This document shows, piece after piece, positions 5,960 through 15,102 of a DNA stretch of 17,040 nucleotides. The translations under genes were made by a program, and so were the position numbers. Numbering within the stretch: the stretch's first letter is position 1; each line of letters begins with the position of its first letter. The stretch is from Bacteroidales bacterium H5. Lineage in GTDB: Bacteria > Bacteroidota > Bacteroidia > Bacteroidales > Muribaculaceae. Location: assembly GCA_001701225.1 (NCBI GenBank), contig DAAQ01000007.1:1-17040 (forward strand), in the 5' to 3' direction. Under the pieces are notes generated by a model. That model was not told the DNA's origin and ran no database searches. It worked only from the letters and a program-made list of their open reading frames with translations.

Positions 5960-8254
5960 CTACTCCAAAAACTTTGGAGCCAGTATGAACGTGCCTATCG
6001 ACAGGCCGAAATTCCATCCCGTACCGCCGGTGGCATAGTTGGCATATGCGCTCACCGTGCCGAACGGCAGGTTGAGCTGTCCGCGCAGCTCGCCGAAGAA
6101 TTCCGGGTCGTGCAGCCAACGTCCGTAGCGGGCGCCCGGGCCCTCGTAGGCCGGGAGTATCTTGCGCATGGGCAGGAAGCCGTGCAGGTCGGCGCGGAGC
6201 TGGAATGTGGATGAGACCTTCCATATAGGCTGCAGGTCTGCCGACAGGAACGAGTTGGCCCTGAGTGCATGATTGAAGACGTTGTGGCTCGACGGGGTGG
6301 GAAGGCTGGCCGGTGCCGACACTATCGACGCCTGGTATGTCGGCAGCAGCTTGCGTGTCGACAGCAGCGCGCGCCCCTCGATGCCGAGGGCGAACCGGCG
6401 CCCCAACGGTATGTAGTGCAGGGCCGACAGGTCGGCCTGGATCCAGTTTACATCCTTTGAATCCCGTGTCCCGGTGAGGCCGTCGGTGAAATGATAGCGT
6501 CCGGCCACACCCATCGCCGTGCCTTTGAGGCGTGTGCCTGCAGTGGGGGCTATGGTGTTGTCGAGTGTGTTCTTCTCCCACCGTGCGGCAATCTGCCCGA
6601 GGTTGAAGACACCACGGTCTTTCTCGCTGCTGTCGTCGGTGGCGCGCAGGTCGGCGAAATATCTGTCTGTCAGATGACCGTAACCGAGCCACACATCGAC
6701 ACGCGACCGCAGTCTCGGCCCGATGCTGTAGGCCATGCGCCCGAATACCTCCGAGCGGCGTATGAAGTCGGGCGAGTCAAACTCATAGAAAAGCTTCTCG
6801 GTCTCGTTGTAGCTGCGCCTCGTGGCCACGAACCTCAGCGTCAGTGTCGACGGGCGGTATGTGTTATAGTAGAACGCGCCCCTTGCCTCGACCCCTAGAT
6901 AGCTCTGTCCGAGCCATGCGTTTATGTTGGCGTCCAGGCCCTTGAAACGCAGCGGATTGTATCCGGCATTGAAGAAGAGCATACTGCTTGTCGACGAGGA
7001 TATGTAACCCCCGATGCCGACCGAGAAATCCTCCTTGACCACGGCCCTGTATTTCAACGTGAAGGTCGAGTCGGGGTTCAGCACCGGTGTCGGCACGAGA
7101 TTCTGCAGGCGTCCCGAGCTCACGGCACGATAATATGCCTCGCGGGCCTCGTCGAAAGTCAGTGTCGTGTGGCCGTGGCGCGGCGTGAATATCTGCGTCA
7201 GATAGTTGTTCTCGCGCGGTGTGCCCCCGGTCACCTCGACCTTCGATATTATCATCTCGGGTGTGCGGGCCTTGAACTCCTTGCGCCTCTCGGCCACCGA
7301 TGCGGGCGACACCCCGGCGCCGGTCTTCATCTTCACCGAATCGATCATCTCCATGGCGCGGCGGTAACCTATGTCGTATATCTCGCGGTATTTGCCGAAA
7401 TCCAGCAGCCCGAACTCATCGAGGTCGATGTGTATGCGCACACCCTTGTCGTATGGGAAGGGATATGTGTTGGGCTGCATTATCATGTCCTCGAGCTGCC
7501 CGAGGGGATTGCGCGACGTGGGGGGAGCATCCTTCGAGCCCACATCTATGCCCACCACGGCGTCGGGGTTGAAACGCTCCATCATAGCGTCGACCGGAAA
7601 GTTGTCATAGATGCCTCCGTCATACATCGGCACACCGTCGAGCTCGATGGGCTCGAATATCCCCGGGAAGGACATCGACATCCTCACGGCATCGGCCAGC
7701 GAGCCCTTTGAGAGCACCACCTTGTGCTTGGCATAGACATCGGAGGTCACACAGGCAAACGGCACGAACAGCTTGTCAAAATCGCCTCCGCACTGCGCCG
7801 TGTAGCGCGAATAGATGTCGAGGAACGCCATGTTCATCGGTATGGGATTGATGAGGCTCATCGGAAGCACCGACCTGACGCTGGCCGAGTCCTTGCCCAG
7901 GTTCAGGTTGACGAACGCCGGGGTCTCGGGCTGTCTGAGGAAATAATACACATAGTCGGGGTTGATCTTGCCGGTAGACCAATCTGTGAATCCCGGTGAC
8001 GCTATCAGCCCTATCATCTCGTCGGGCGAGAGTCCTGCGGCATAGAGGCTACCCACGATTGCGCCCATCGAGGTGCCCGTGATGTAGTCGATGGGTATGC
8101 CGTTCTCCTCGAACGCCTGTATGACGCCGATGTGTGCGATACCCTTGGCGCCGCCGCCGCTCAGCACGAGCCCCACGCGCGGACGTGTCCCCGCAGCCCC
8201 GGCCATCAGGGCGCAGAGCAGACACAGTATGGTCAGAAACCCGTTTTTTCTCAT
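5960..8254 (-). CDS. Patatin-like phospholipase with outer-membrane barrel (PlpD-like)
   Basis: A 764-residue exported protein. Residues 1-21 form a signal peptide. The patatin lipase domain spans roughly 25-310, with the oxyanion loop SGGGAKG (32-38), the nucleophile elbow GTSMG (S62) and the second catalytic residue in MYDGG (D212). About 345-420 (from MIISKVEVTGG) resembles a POTRA-type domain. The remainder reads as alternating amphipathic strands ending near the C-terminus, consistent with an Omp85/surface-antigen type barrel. The layout matches PlpD-type proteins, in which a lipase is held or exported through its own outer-membrane barrel. It probably hydrolyses phospholipids at or outside the outer membrane; the substrate is unknown. 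The final residues LAPKFLE are slightly unusual because the last aromatic is not terminal. No clear promoter was found upstream of ATG 8254. Confidence 0.9.
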   Translation of the reverse strand: MRKNGFLTILCLLCALMAGAAGTRPRVGLVLSGGGAKGIAHIGVIQAFEENGIPIDYITGTSMGAIVGSLYAAGLSPDEMIGLIASPGFTDWSTGKINPDYVYYFLRQPETPAFVNLNLGKDSASVRSVLPMSLINPIPMNMAFLDIYSRYTAQCGGDFDKLFVPFACVTSDVYAKHKVVLSKGSLADAVRMSMSFPGIFEPIELDGVPMYDGGIYDNFPVDAMMERFNPDAVVGIDVGSKDAPPTSRNPLGQLEDMIMQPNTYPFPYDKGVRIHIDLDEFGLLDFGKYREIYDIGYRRAMEMIDSVKMKTGAGVSPASVAERRKEFKARTPEMIISKVEVTGGTPRENNYLTQIFTPRHGHTTLTFDEAREAYYRAVSSGRLQNLVPTPVLNPDSTFTLKYRAVVKEDFSVGIGGYISSSTSSMLFFNAGYNPLRFKGLDANINAWLGQSYLGVEARGAFYYNTYRPSTLTLRFVATRRSYNETEKLFYEFDSPDFIRRSEVFGRMAYSIGPRLRSRVDVWLGYGHLTDRYFADLRATDDSSEKDRGVFNLGQIAARWEKNTLDNTIAPTAGTRLKGTAMGVAGRYHFTDGLTGTRDSKDVNWIQADLSALHYIPLGRRFALGIEGRALLSTRKLLPTYQASIVSAPASLPTPSSHNVFNHALRANSFLSADLQPIWKVSSTFQLRADLHGFLPMRKILPAYEGPGARYGRWLHDPEFFGELRGQLNLPFGTVSAYANYATGGTGWNFGLSIGTFILAPKFLE

Positions 8255-8325
8255 AATATGGTCGATAGTTGAAAGTGAGTCTTAATTTTTAACAACCGAG
8301 GGGTGGATATTGATTAAAAAAGGCG

Positions 8326-8333
8326 TAATTTTG
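8326..8333 (+). promoter_or_regulatory. -7 promoter element for the TPR/barrel pair
   Basis: TAATTTTG ends five bases before ATG 8339, the same geometry as in front of pduO, and predicts a near-leaderless transcript. No TTTG is seen at the -33 position (around 8302-8305 reads GGTG). Confidence 0.5.
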
Positions 8334-8338
8334 CATAT

Positions 8339-11335
8339 ATGAAACGTCCCGTCATTCTCACAGCGGCCATGGGGCTGGCATTGGCCCCGGCTGTAGCACA
8401 GATCAACAAACCAGACGCACAGGGCTATCTCGACCGAGGCATCGCCCTGCTTGAGGCAGACCGCAACTATGCCGGATGCATAGACCAGCTCGCGCGGCTG
8501 CACGCACTCCCCGTCACTCCCGGCCAGCGCGAGGAAGCATTATATTACATGGCTTTGGCCACCCTCAAGGCCGGCGACGACGAGGCGCTCCCTGTCATAG
8601 AGCGTTTCCTTGACGAGTATCCCGTGTCGCCACGCCGCGCCATGGTCAGGAGCCTGCGCGGCGACTACCGCTGGGACCGGGGTGAATATGCCGCCGCACT
8701 CGCCGACTATGAGGGCATCGACCCCTCGGCGCTGACCCCCGCGAGAGCCGATGAGGTGGCTTTCCGCACAGGATATGCCTATATGCTGCTCGGCGAGCCC
8801 GACAAGGCCGAGTCATATTTCCGTCCGCTGCTCTCCAAGCCCGACTGGCGCGATACGGCACGTTTCTATATGGGCTATCTCGCCTATCAGCGCAAGGACT
8901 ACAAGACCGCCCTCGAGTATCTGCGCAGTGTAGACACCACCCAGGCCCCCGGCAATGCCGCACCATACTACATAGCCCAGATCGAATTCTCGCAGGGCAA
9001 CTATGCCGAGTCGCTTGCCGCCGCCCGCGAGCTTATAGCACAGGGGCGCGTCAAGGAGTTCCTGCCCGAGTGCAACCGTCTGGCGGGCGAGTCGCTGTAT
9101 AATCTCGGGCGCACCTCTGAGGCTGTGCCCTATCTGTGGAAATATTGCGCCGAGGCCACCTCTCCGCAGCCCTCGGCATACTATATCCTCGGCACGGACG
9201 AGTATGCCAAGGGGAACACCGACGCGGCTATAAAGCTGCTGCAGCAGGCCACCGACTCGCCGTCGGCAATGGGACAGAGCGCATGGCTCTTCCTGGGACA
9301 GGCATACATGAAGCGCGGCGACACCACATCGGCGCTCCTCGCCTTCGAGAAGGCATACCGCATGGACTATGACGCCAAGGTGCGCGAGGAGGCTTTCTAC
9401 AACTATGCCGTGGCCCGTCTCGACGGTGGCCGCGTGCCGTTCGGCAACTCTGTGTCGATGCTCGAGGAGTTCCTGCGCGAGTATCCCAACTCGGCATACG
9501 CCCCCGAGGTCGAGCGCTATATCGTCGAGGGGTACATGACCGACAATGACTATGAGAGCGCGCTTGCCGCCATACGCCGCGTGCGCCGCCCGACCGCAGC
9601 CATGAACAGGGCACGCCAGCGGGCCCTCTTCGTGCTCGGCACACGCGCATTTGCCGCCGGGCGCACCGGCGAGGCCGTGCGCAACCTCACCGAGGCCCGC
9701 TCGGTGCCCGACGGCGATGCGTCCATAGCCTCGCAGTGCGACCTATGGCTTGGCGACGCGCAATATACCCGTGGCAACTATGACGCGGCGGCCAAGGCAT
9801 ATCTCGCCTTCCTGGGCTCGAAACCTGCCCCGACGGGCGAGTCTGCCATGCTGGCCCGCTATGGGCTCGGCTATACACGCTTTGCCCTCGAGGAGTATGC
9901 CGACGCTGCCTCAGATTTCAGCCGGTCGGCCCGTATGGCGCAGTCATCAGGTGGGCGGAGCGGCCAGTCGCTGCTCCCCGACATATACAACCGCCTCGGC
10001 GACTGCAGCTATTATGCCGAGAACTATCAGGAAGCCCTGGACGACTATCTCAAGGCATACGACCTCGACCCGAAGAAGGGTGACTACCCGCTGTTCCAGA
10101 GCGCGGTGATGAAGGGGCTACTCAAGGACCACAAGGGCAAGATTACCACCCTCGACCGCCTTGTCGCAGACTTCCCCTCGTCGGGACTCGTGCCACAGGC
10201 CATGCTCGAGAAGGCCGAGAGCCAGAGCGCGACAGGCGCGACCGCCGATGCCATCCGCACATACTCCGAGCTGGTGCGTCTGCACCCCTCCACCGCCCCC
10301 GGGCGCAACGGATACCTGCAGCTCGCCATCACCTATGTCAATTCGGGTGACAAGGCCAAGGGCATAGACACATACCGCAAGGTCATCACCACATACCCGA
10401 CATCCGAGGAGGCCCGCATCGCGGCCGACGACCTGCGTCAGATATATGCCGCCGACGGCAAGCTGGACCAGCTTGTCGGATTCCTCGCATCGGTGCCCGG
10501 CGCCCCGAAGTTCGAGAAATCGGAGATAGAGCAGACCGCATTCCAGGCTGCCGAGAACGCATACGTCAACTCCGGCGCCACGGCCGGGCTGACATCATAC
10601 ATCAAGGATTATCCCGAAGGTGCGTCAAGGGCCCAGGCCCTCTACTATCTGGCCGAGGGAGCATGGAACGCGGGCGACGCCCGTACGGCGCAGGGATATG
10701 CCACACAGGTGCTCCTGGGGCATCCTGACGCCGAGGTGGCCGAAGACGCCCTGCTCATCAAGGCCAAGGCAGAGACAGAGATGGGCAAGACCGAGATAGC
10801 CCACAGCTCGTTCCTCGAGCTGCAGGGCAAGGCATCCGGCTCTAACATGCTCCGCGAGGCCCGCACGGGTATCGTGCGCACCGCCTCGGACCTCGGACGC
10901 TATGCCGAGGTCGTGGCCACCGCCGACAAGATGCTGGCCTCGTCGGCCGCGACATCGGCCGATGGCAACTCGGAGGTGCGTTTCCTGCGTGCCATGGCCA
11001 ACAACCGCCTTGGCAACCGCGAGGCCGCATACGCCGACTGGGAGGTGCTGGAGCGCGACATGCGCGACACCTACGGCGCCCGCAGCGCCTACTATCACGG
11101 GCAGGCTCTGCTCGATGCGGGCGACAGGAAATCGGCCCGCAAGGTGGCCGACGCCCTCATATCGTCAGACACCCCCCAGGCCTACTGGCTGGCACGCGGA
11201 TTCATCCTCTACAGCGACATATTGCGCGCCGAGGGGAATACCTTCGAGGCTGACGAATACCTCAAGTCGCTCCGCACCAACTATCCCGGCACCGAGGCCG
11301 ACATCTTCGAGATGATAGACACAAGACTCAAATAA
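8339..11335 (+). CDS. Large exported tetratricopeptide-repeat protein
   Basis: This 998-residue protein has a signal peptide (about 1-21, ending in PAVAQ) and is otherwise an almost continuous superhelix of TPR motifs. Examples are LLGEPDKAESYF, YQRKDYKTALEYL, SQGNYAESLAAAREL, MKRGDTTSALLAFEKAY, YTRGNYDAAAKAYLAFL and ENYQEALDDYLKAYDLDP (about 560-577). Several stretches resemble the BamD/YbgF kind of periplasmic TPR. No catalytic domain or lipobox is visible, so it is probably a soluble or membrane-associated periplasmic scaffold. The barrel gene follows after 18 bases and is very likely co-transcribed. A periplasmic TPR protein with a dedicated barrel recalls secretion or export pairs such as AlgK-AlgE, but this is an architectural analogy only. 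No specific function is assigned. Confidence 0.88.
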   Translation: MKRPVILTAAMGLALAPAVAQINKPDAQGYLDRGIALLEADRNYAGCIDQLARLHALPVTPGQREEALYYMALATLKAGDDEALPVIERFLDEYPVSPRRAMVRSLRGDYRWDRGEYAAALADYEGIDPSALTPARADEVAFRTGYAYMLLGEPDKAESYFRPLLSKPDWRDTARFYMGYLAYQRKDYKTALEYLRSVDTTQAPGNAAPYYIAQIEFSQGNYAESLAAARELIAQGRVKEFLPECNRLAGESLYNLGRTSEAVPYLWKYCAEATSPQPSAYYILGTDEYAKGNTDAAIKLLQQATDSPSAMGQSAWLFLGQAYMKRGDTTSALLAFEKAYRMDYDAKVREEAFYNYAVARLDGGRVPFGNSVSMLEEFLREYPNSAYAPEVERYIVEGYMTDNDYESALAAIRRVRRPTAAMNRARQRALFVLGTRAFAAGRTGEAVRNLTEARSVPDGDASIASQCDLWLGDAQYTRGNYDAAAKAYLAFLGSKPAPTGESAMLARYGLGYTRFALEEYADAASDFSRSARMAQSSGGRSGQSLLPDIYNRLGDCSYYAENYQEALDDYLKAYDLDPKKGDYPLFQSAVMKGLLKDHKGKITTLDRLVADFPSSGLVPQAMLEKAESQSATGATADAIRTYSELVRLHPSTAPGRNGYLQLAITYVNSGDKAKGIDTYRKVITTYPTSEEARIAADDLRQIYAADGKLDQLVGFLASVPGAPKFEKSEIEQTAFQAAENAYVNSGATAGLTSYIKDYPEGASRAQALYYLAEGAWNAGDARTAQGYATQVLLGHPDAEVAEDALLIKAKAETEMGKTEIAHSSFLELQGKASGSNMLREARTGIVRTASDLGRYAEVVATADKMLASSAATSADGNSEVRFLRAMANNRLGNREAAYADWEVLERDMRDTYGARSAYYHGQALLDAGDRKSARKVADALISSDTPQAYWLARGFILYSDILRAEGNTFEADEYLKSLRTNYPGTEADIFEMIDTRLK

Positions 11336-11353
11336 GCATATTCCGTTACAGAC

Positions 11354-13120
11354 ATGCGCAAACTCATCATCACGCTCCTGATGGCCGCCCCGTTCGCGGT
11401 GTCGGCCCAGAGCCTGCATAAAGATATAAATGTCGAGCAGGAGACATCACCCCTGCGCCGCGAGGCATCACGCATCACCATACTCCCCGAGGTACAGCTC
11501 CCGGCCCTGGCCAAGACCCGTTTGGCATACAGCGACCGTGTGGTCAGCGCCCCGGTGCCCAACGTCATCTCGACCCTCGAGCCCGCCGCATGGGCCGACC
11601 CGGAGGCCGCTCCCGACACGCGCGGATATGTGGCCGGGGGGATATTCCCCATCTTCAACGCCGCCGTCTCGGCCGGATACAGGTTTGTAGACTCTGACCG
11701 TACGCGCCTCAGCGCATGGGCCCAGTATGATGCCTCGGCCTATCATCGCGGCGAGTACGCCCAGACCCCGGGCGGCACGCCGTTCTACGGCAAGCCCATG
11801 TGGCGCGACCACACGGCATCGGTGGGGCTCGACCTCCATCAGGCCATAGGGCGCAAGAGTGTCATCGACGCCGGGATAGACTACACATACGGCTATCACA
11901 ACATGTGGCAGATTCCGGGAAGCTATCTGAGCCGCAACACTACCTCGAAGGTCAATTTTGATGCCGCGTTCTCGTCGAGTGTGCAGGGTCTCGACTACTC
12001 GGCTCACGCCAAGGTGCAGCATTTCGGATTCGGCGGCTTGAAATATACCGACATCCAGTATTACCCCTCGTCACCCTACGAAGGTGTCACAGACCCTGTG
12101 GGGCAGAATCTTTTCGGCATCGGAGGCTCGGGCCTGATAGAGGTCGGCAGCACCTCGTGGTTCGGGCTTGACCTCGACCTTGACCTGCTGCACAGCTCGG
12201 CCCACAACGGCGCCGTGGTGCCGTTCGACCTCGGGTCGGCCCATCCCCTCGACGGGAACACCTCGGGCATATTCAGCGTGAATCCGAGGTTCATCAACCG
12301 CACCTCAAAGACATCGGTCACCATAGGCGCCACACTCGATGTGGCCATCAACTCGGGCAAGGCTCTCAACGTGTCGCCCGATGTGACGCTGGCATGGACC
12401 CCGACACAGAATTTCGGCATAGAGGCCACTGCCAAGGGTGGCATGGAGCTCAATACGCTCGCCTCGCTCTATACGGGTGTCAGTCCCTATATGAACCCCT
12501 TCATGGCATACAAGAGCAGCCGCGTGCCCTACGACCTGCGCGGACGCATGACCTTCGGCCCATTCCATAATGTGAGCCTCGAGGTGTTCGGCGGCTATGC
12601 CAAGGCCGACGGATGGCTCATGCCCGTGTGCAACGGCATAGAGGCCGGGGGCGCCGTGTTCGAGAGCATGGATATCAAGGGCTATCACCTCGGGGCCTCG
12701 GCCGCATACGACAACGGCCGCAATTTCTCGGCCAAGGTCAAGTGGACCATGGCTCCCTCTGAGCAGTACAGGGCATATTACCTGTGGCGCGACCGCGCGC
12801 GCCATGTCGTCGACGCCGACATCACCGTACGCCCCCTGAAGAAGCTCACCGTCAATGCCGGATTCGAGTTCCGTGCCGGGAGGGCCGTGTATGAGTATGG
12901 CCGATATCCCGAGCTGACCGACGGTATCTATCTCTATCCCGTCAGCCGCCACAGCCTCAGTCCGGTGGCCGACCTGCGCCTTGGGGCTGCATGGCGGCAG
13001 ACCGACAGGCTCACGTTCTTTGTCAACGGCGAGAACCTGCTGTCGCGCACATGGCAGTATATAGGAAACCGCCCCGCCCAGGGCATCACTGCACTGATCG
13101 GAGCGGGATATAAGTTCTGA
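11354..13120 (+). CDS. Outer-membrane beta-barrel protein, partner of the TPR protein
   Basis: A 588-residue exported protein with a signal peptide ending at about residue 19 (AVSAQ). A linker of about 75 residues rich in charged residues and prolines follows. From about residue 95 (GYVAGGIFPIFNAAVSAGYRF region) to the end there is a long series of alternating amphipathic strands and polar turns. The protein closes with ALIGAGYKF, a terminal-phenylalanine signal for the barrel assembly machinery. Parts resemble the barrel half of TonB-dependent receptors, including late GENLLSRTWQ. However, there is no recognisable plug domain or TonB box, and the length is well below a SusC-like receptor. 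It is probably the outer-membrane channel or anchor for the upstream TPR protein. Its stop is six bases from the convergent dehydrogenase stop. Confidence 0.82.
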   Translation: MRKLIITLLMAAPFAVSAQSLHKDINVEQETSPLRREASRITILPEVQLPALAKTRLAYSDRVVSAPVPNVISTLEPAAWADPEAAPDTRGYVAGGIFPIFNAAVSAGYRFVDSDRTRLSAWAQYDASAYHRGEYAQTPGGTPFYGKPMWRDHTASVGLDLHQAIGRKSVIDAGIDYTYGYHNMWQIPGSYLSRNTTSKVNFDAAFSSSVQGLDYSAHAKVQHFGFGGLKYTDIQYYPSSPYEGVTDPVGQNLFGIGGSGLIEVGSTSWFGLDLDLDLLHSSAHNGAVVPFDLGSAHPLDGNTSGIFSVNPRFINRTSKTSVTIGATLDVAINSGKALNVSPDVTLAWTPTQNFGIEATAKGGMELNTLASLYTGVSPYMNPFMAYKSSRVPYDLRGRMTFGPFHNVSLEVFGGYAKADGWLMPVCNGIEAGGAVFESMDIKGYHLGASAAYDNGRNFSAKVKWTMAPSEQYRAYYLWRDRARHVVDADITVRPLKKLTVNAGFEFRAGRAVYEYGRYPELTDGIYLYPVSRHSLSPVADLRLGAAWRQTDRLTFFVNGENLLSRTWQYIGNRPAQGITALIGAGYKF

Positions 13121-13126
13121 GCCGCA

Positions 13127-13933
13127 TCAGGCCTTGACGGGCTCGCCGTCGCGGGCGTTGAGGGCGTTGGTGCGTGTCTGTGCCGGAGTGGCGAGTGTGT
13201 CGACCCTGATGGGGAGGCGCACCCAGAGCCAGTCGGGGATGAGGCGCCAGAGGCCCACGATGATGTTCCAGCGCCAGTCGATGACGGCAACCCTCTTCTT
13301 GCGTCGCAGAGCCTTGACAATCAGGGGTACGGCATAGGGCAACGTCATCGACACGGGATACTCCTTGTCGGCATCGAGCAGCGGTGTGCGCACCCACCCG
13401 GGACGTATGTCGGTAAACCTGATATGCAGCCCCTGGATGTTGGAGAGCTGGTTGAGGGCCTTGAGATAGGTCTGCTGGAATGCCTTGGAGGCCGAGTATG
13501 ACGCGAGGCGTCCCACGCCGTTGGTGCCTGCCACCGACGTGATGGCGGCAATCTGTCCCCGGCCTTTGCGCTCGTCGCGGAAATAGCGGAACGCCTCGTC
13601 GACCATCCGCGTGAAGCCTGTGACATTGGTGCGGAGCGTGGCTGTCTCGAGGGCGGGATCGAGCGCATCGTTCTCATAGCCTATCCCGGCCACATGGAAA
13701 TATGTGTCCATGCCTCCGAGCTTGTCGACCAGCTTGCGCAGGCTCGCTCCGGCCTCGGGGCGAGTCACGTCGATGTGACGCCACACCACCTTGTCGGGAT
13801 ATTTCTCGGCCAGGGTCTGCATCACCTCGTCCTTGCGTCCGGCCAGACCGACGCGCCAGCCCTTCTGGACCAGCTTCTCGGCCACGTTGAGACCTATGCC
13901 CGACGTGGCGCCCATTATCACTATTTTCTTCAT
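13127..13933 (-). CDS. Short-chain dehydrogenase/reductase (SDR)
   Basis: A 268-residue classical SDR with a Rossmann fold. It has the nucleotide-binding GATSGIG at 8-14, AGRKD at 31-35 (a basic residue that favours NADPH), an Asp-Val at 55-56, the structural N103, and the catalytic S133, Y146 and K150 (YSASK). The usual NNAG after strand 4 is HVAG here (80-83). After about residue 210 there is a basic then tryptophan-rich hydrophobic segment (KRVAVIDWRWNIIVGLW and onward), as in SDRs that associate with membranes through a C-terminal helix. The substrate cannot be told from sequence; lipid or steroid-like substrates are common in such subfamilies. It is divergent from ruvB and convergent with the barrel gene, and no clear promoter motif was found. 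Confidence 0.92.
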   Translation of the reverse strand: MKKIVIMGATSGIGLNVAEKLVQKGWRVGLAGRKDEVMQTLAEKYPDKVVWRHIDVTRPEAGASLRKLVDKLGGMDTYFHVAGIGYENDALDPALETATLRTNVTGFTRMVDEAFRYFRDERKGRGQIAAITSVAGTNGVGRLASYSASKAFQQTYLKALNQLSNIQGLHIRFTDIRPGWVRTPLLDADKEYPVSMTLPYAVPLIVKALRRKKRVAVIDWRWNIIVGLWRLIPDWLWVRLPIRVDTLATPAQTRTNALNARDGEPVKA

Positions 13934-13978
13934 GCTGAGAGTTGAGTTGCGGTTTTATGGTTATAACGCGCCGGGAGG

Positions 13979-14009
13979 TTGGGATGTTGGGGATTTTTGC
14001 TTAAATTTG
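13979..14009 (+). promoter_or_regulatory. Promoter for ruvB
   Basis: TTG at 13979-13981 and TAAATTTG at 14002-14009 are separated by exactly 20 bases, a good Bacteroidetes -33/-7 pair. Transcription should start near 14013-14015. This makes ATG 14028 a normal start and leaves the in-frame GTG at 14013 at or before the transcript end. Confidence 0.7.
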
Positions 14010-14027
14010 TAGGTGAAAAGCTCAGAA

Positions 14028-15053
14028 ATGGAAGAAAACGAATTTGACATACATAACCGTGCCTCGGGTGATAGGGATTTCGAGCGGGCTCTGCGTCCGT
14101 CGTATTTCGACTCGTTCAACGGCCAGGAGAAGATTGTCGAGAACCTCAAGGTGTTTGTCCAGGCGGCCAAGATGCGTGGCGAGCCCCTGGACCACCTGCT
14201 GCTGTTCGGCCCTCCCGGCCTCGGCAAGACGACCCTCGCGGGCATCATAGCCAACGAGCTCGGGGTGAATTTCAAGGTCACCTCCGGGCCTGTGCTCGAC
14301 AAGCCGGGCGACCTGGCGGGGATACTCACGGGCCTCGAGGAGAATGACGTCCTCTTCATCGACGAGATACACCGCCTGAGCCGCGTGGTCGAGGAGTATC
14401 TCTACTCGGCCATGGAGGATTTCCGCATCGACATAATGATAGACAAGGGCCCCGGCGCGCGTTCGGTACAGCTATCGCTCTCGCCGTTCACGCTCGTGGG
14501 TGCCACCACCCGGTCGGGTATGCTCACGGCGCCGATGCGTGCCCGCTTCGGCATAAACTGTCATCTCGAATACTACCGTCACGAGGTGCTGGAGCGTATC
14601 ATCTCGCGTTCGGCGGCACTGCTCGGGGTGCATATCACCCCCGAGGCCGCGCATGAGATAGCCCTGCGCTCGCGCGGCACCCCCCGTATAGCCAACGCCC
14701 TGCTGCGCCGTGTGCGCGACTTCGCCCAGGTCAAGGGCTCGGGCGACATCGACCCCGAGATAGCCCGCTTTGCCCTCGAAGCCCTCAACATAGACCGCTA
14801 CGGCCTCGACGAGATGGACCACAAGCTGCTGCTGACCATGATAAACAAGTTCGGCGGCGGCCCGGTAGGCCTGTCAACCATCGCCACAGCCATCGGCGAG
14901 GAGCAGGACACCATCGAGGAGGTCTACGAGCCTTTCCTGATCATGGAGGGATTCCTCCGCCGCACCCCCCGAGGCCGCGAGGTCACATCGCTGGCATATA
15001 CCCACCTGCGACTCAGGAGACCCGACAGCGGCTTGTTTGACGAGGAAGGTTAA
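14028..15053 (+). CDS. ruvB: Holliday junction branch migration ATPase RuvB
   Basis: RuvB forms hexameric rings that pump DNA through a RuvA-bound Holliday junction during recombination. From ATG 14028 the protein is 341 residues, the normal size. It has Walker A GPPGLGKTT at 61-69, Walker B VLFIDEIH at 107-114, sensor-1 GATTRSG near 160, the RGTPRIANALLRRVRDF sensor-2 region, and a C-terminal winged helix ending in HLRLRRPDSGLF. An in-frame GTG at 14013 adds five residues but lies at the predicted transcription start, so ATG is preferred. The last codon (GGT) and the TAA stop fall inside the left arm of the GGTTAAR inverted repeat. The tail -DEEG after GLF may therefore derive from, or have been reshaped by, insertion of that element. 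ruvA and ruvC are not in the window. Confidence 0.97.
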   Translation: MEENEFDIHNRASGDRDFERALRPSYFDSFNGQEKIVENLKVFVQAAKMRGEPLDHLLLFGPPGLGKTTLAGIIANELGVNFKVTSGPVLDKPGDLAGILTGLEENDVLFIDEIHRLSRVVEEYLYSAMEDFRIDIMIDKGPGARSVQLSLSPFTLVGATTRSGMLTAPMRARFGINCHLEYYRHEVLERIISRSAALLGVHITPEAAHEIALRSRGTPRIANALLRRVRDFAQVKGSGDIDPEIARFALEALNIDRYGLDEMDHKLLLTMINKFGGGPVGLSTIATAIGEEQDTIEEVYEPFLIMEGFLRRTPRGREVTSLAYTHLRLRRPDSGLFDEEG

Positions 15054-15077
15054 AGGTTAAGGGTTAAAGGTTAAAGG
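15048..15077. repeat. Left arm of 30-bp perfect inverted repeat (GGTTAAR heptads)
   Basis: Thirty bases made of four tandem heptads (GGTTAAA, GGTTAAG, GGTTAAA, GGTTAAA) plus GG. It is the exact reverse complement of 15468-15497. TAA triplets at 15051, 15058, 15065 and 15072 fall in all three plus-strand frames, and the first is the ruvB stop. Confidence 0.95.
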
Positions 15078-15102
15078 AGTTTAGTTTTAACTGTTACAAA
15101 AT

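Noticed and set aside
5964..5980. 7-bp hairpin (CTCCAAA/TTTGGAG) as a terminator between pduO and the patatin gene
   Set aside because: It lies inside the last codons of the patatin gene and has no T run on either side.
12305..12952. 215-codon frame (minus) inside the barrel gene
   Set aside because: It is antisense to a coding region with signal peptide and barrel pattern, and has no promoter or domain.
11354..13120. Barrel gene as a SusC-like TonB-dependent receptor
   Set aside because: It is too short, has no plug domain or TonB box, and no SusD-like lipoprotein follows it.
15048..15077. Heptad array as a CRISPR or telomere-like repeat
   Set aside because: The units are directly abutting 7-mers with no spacers, only four copies, and the second array is inverted and encloses a gene.
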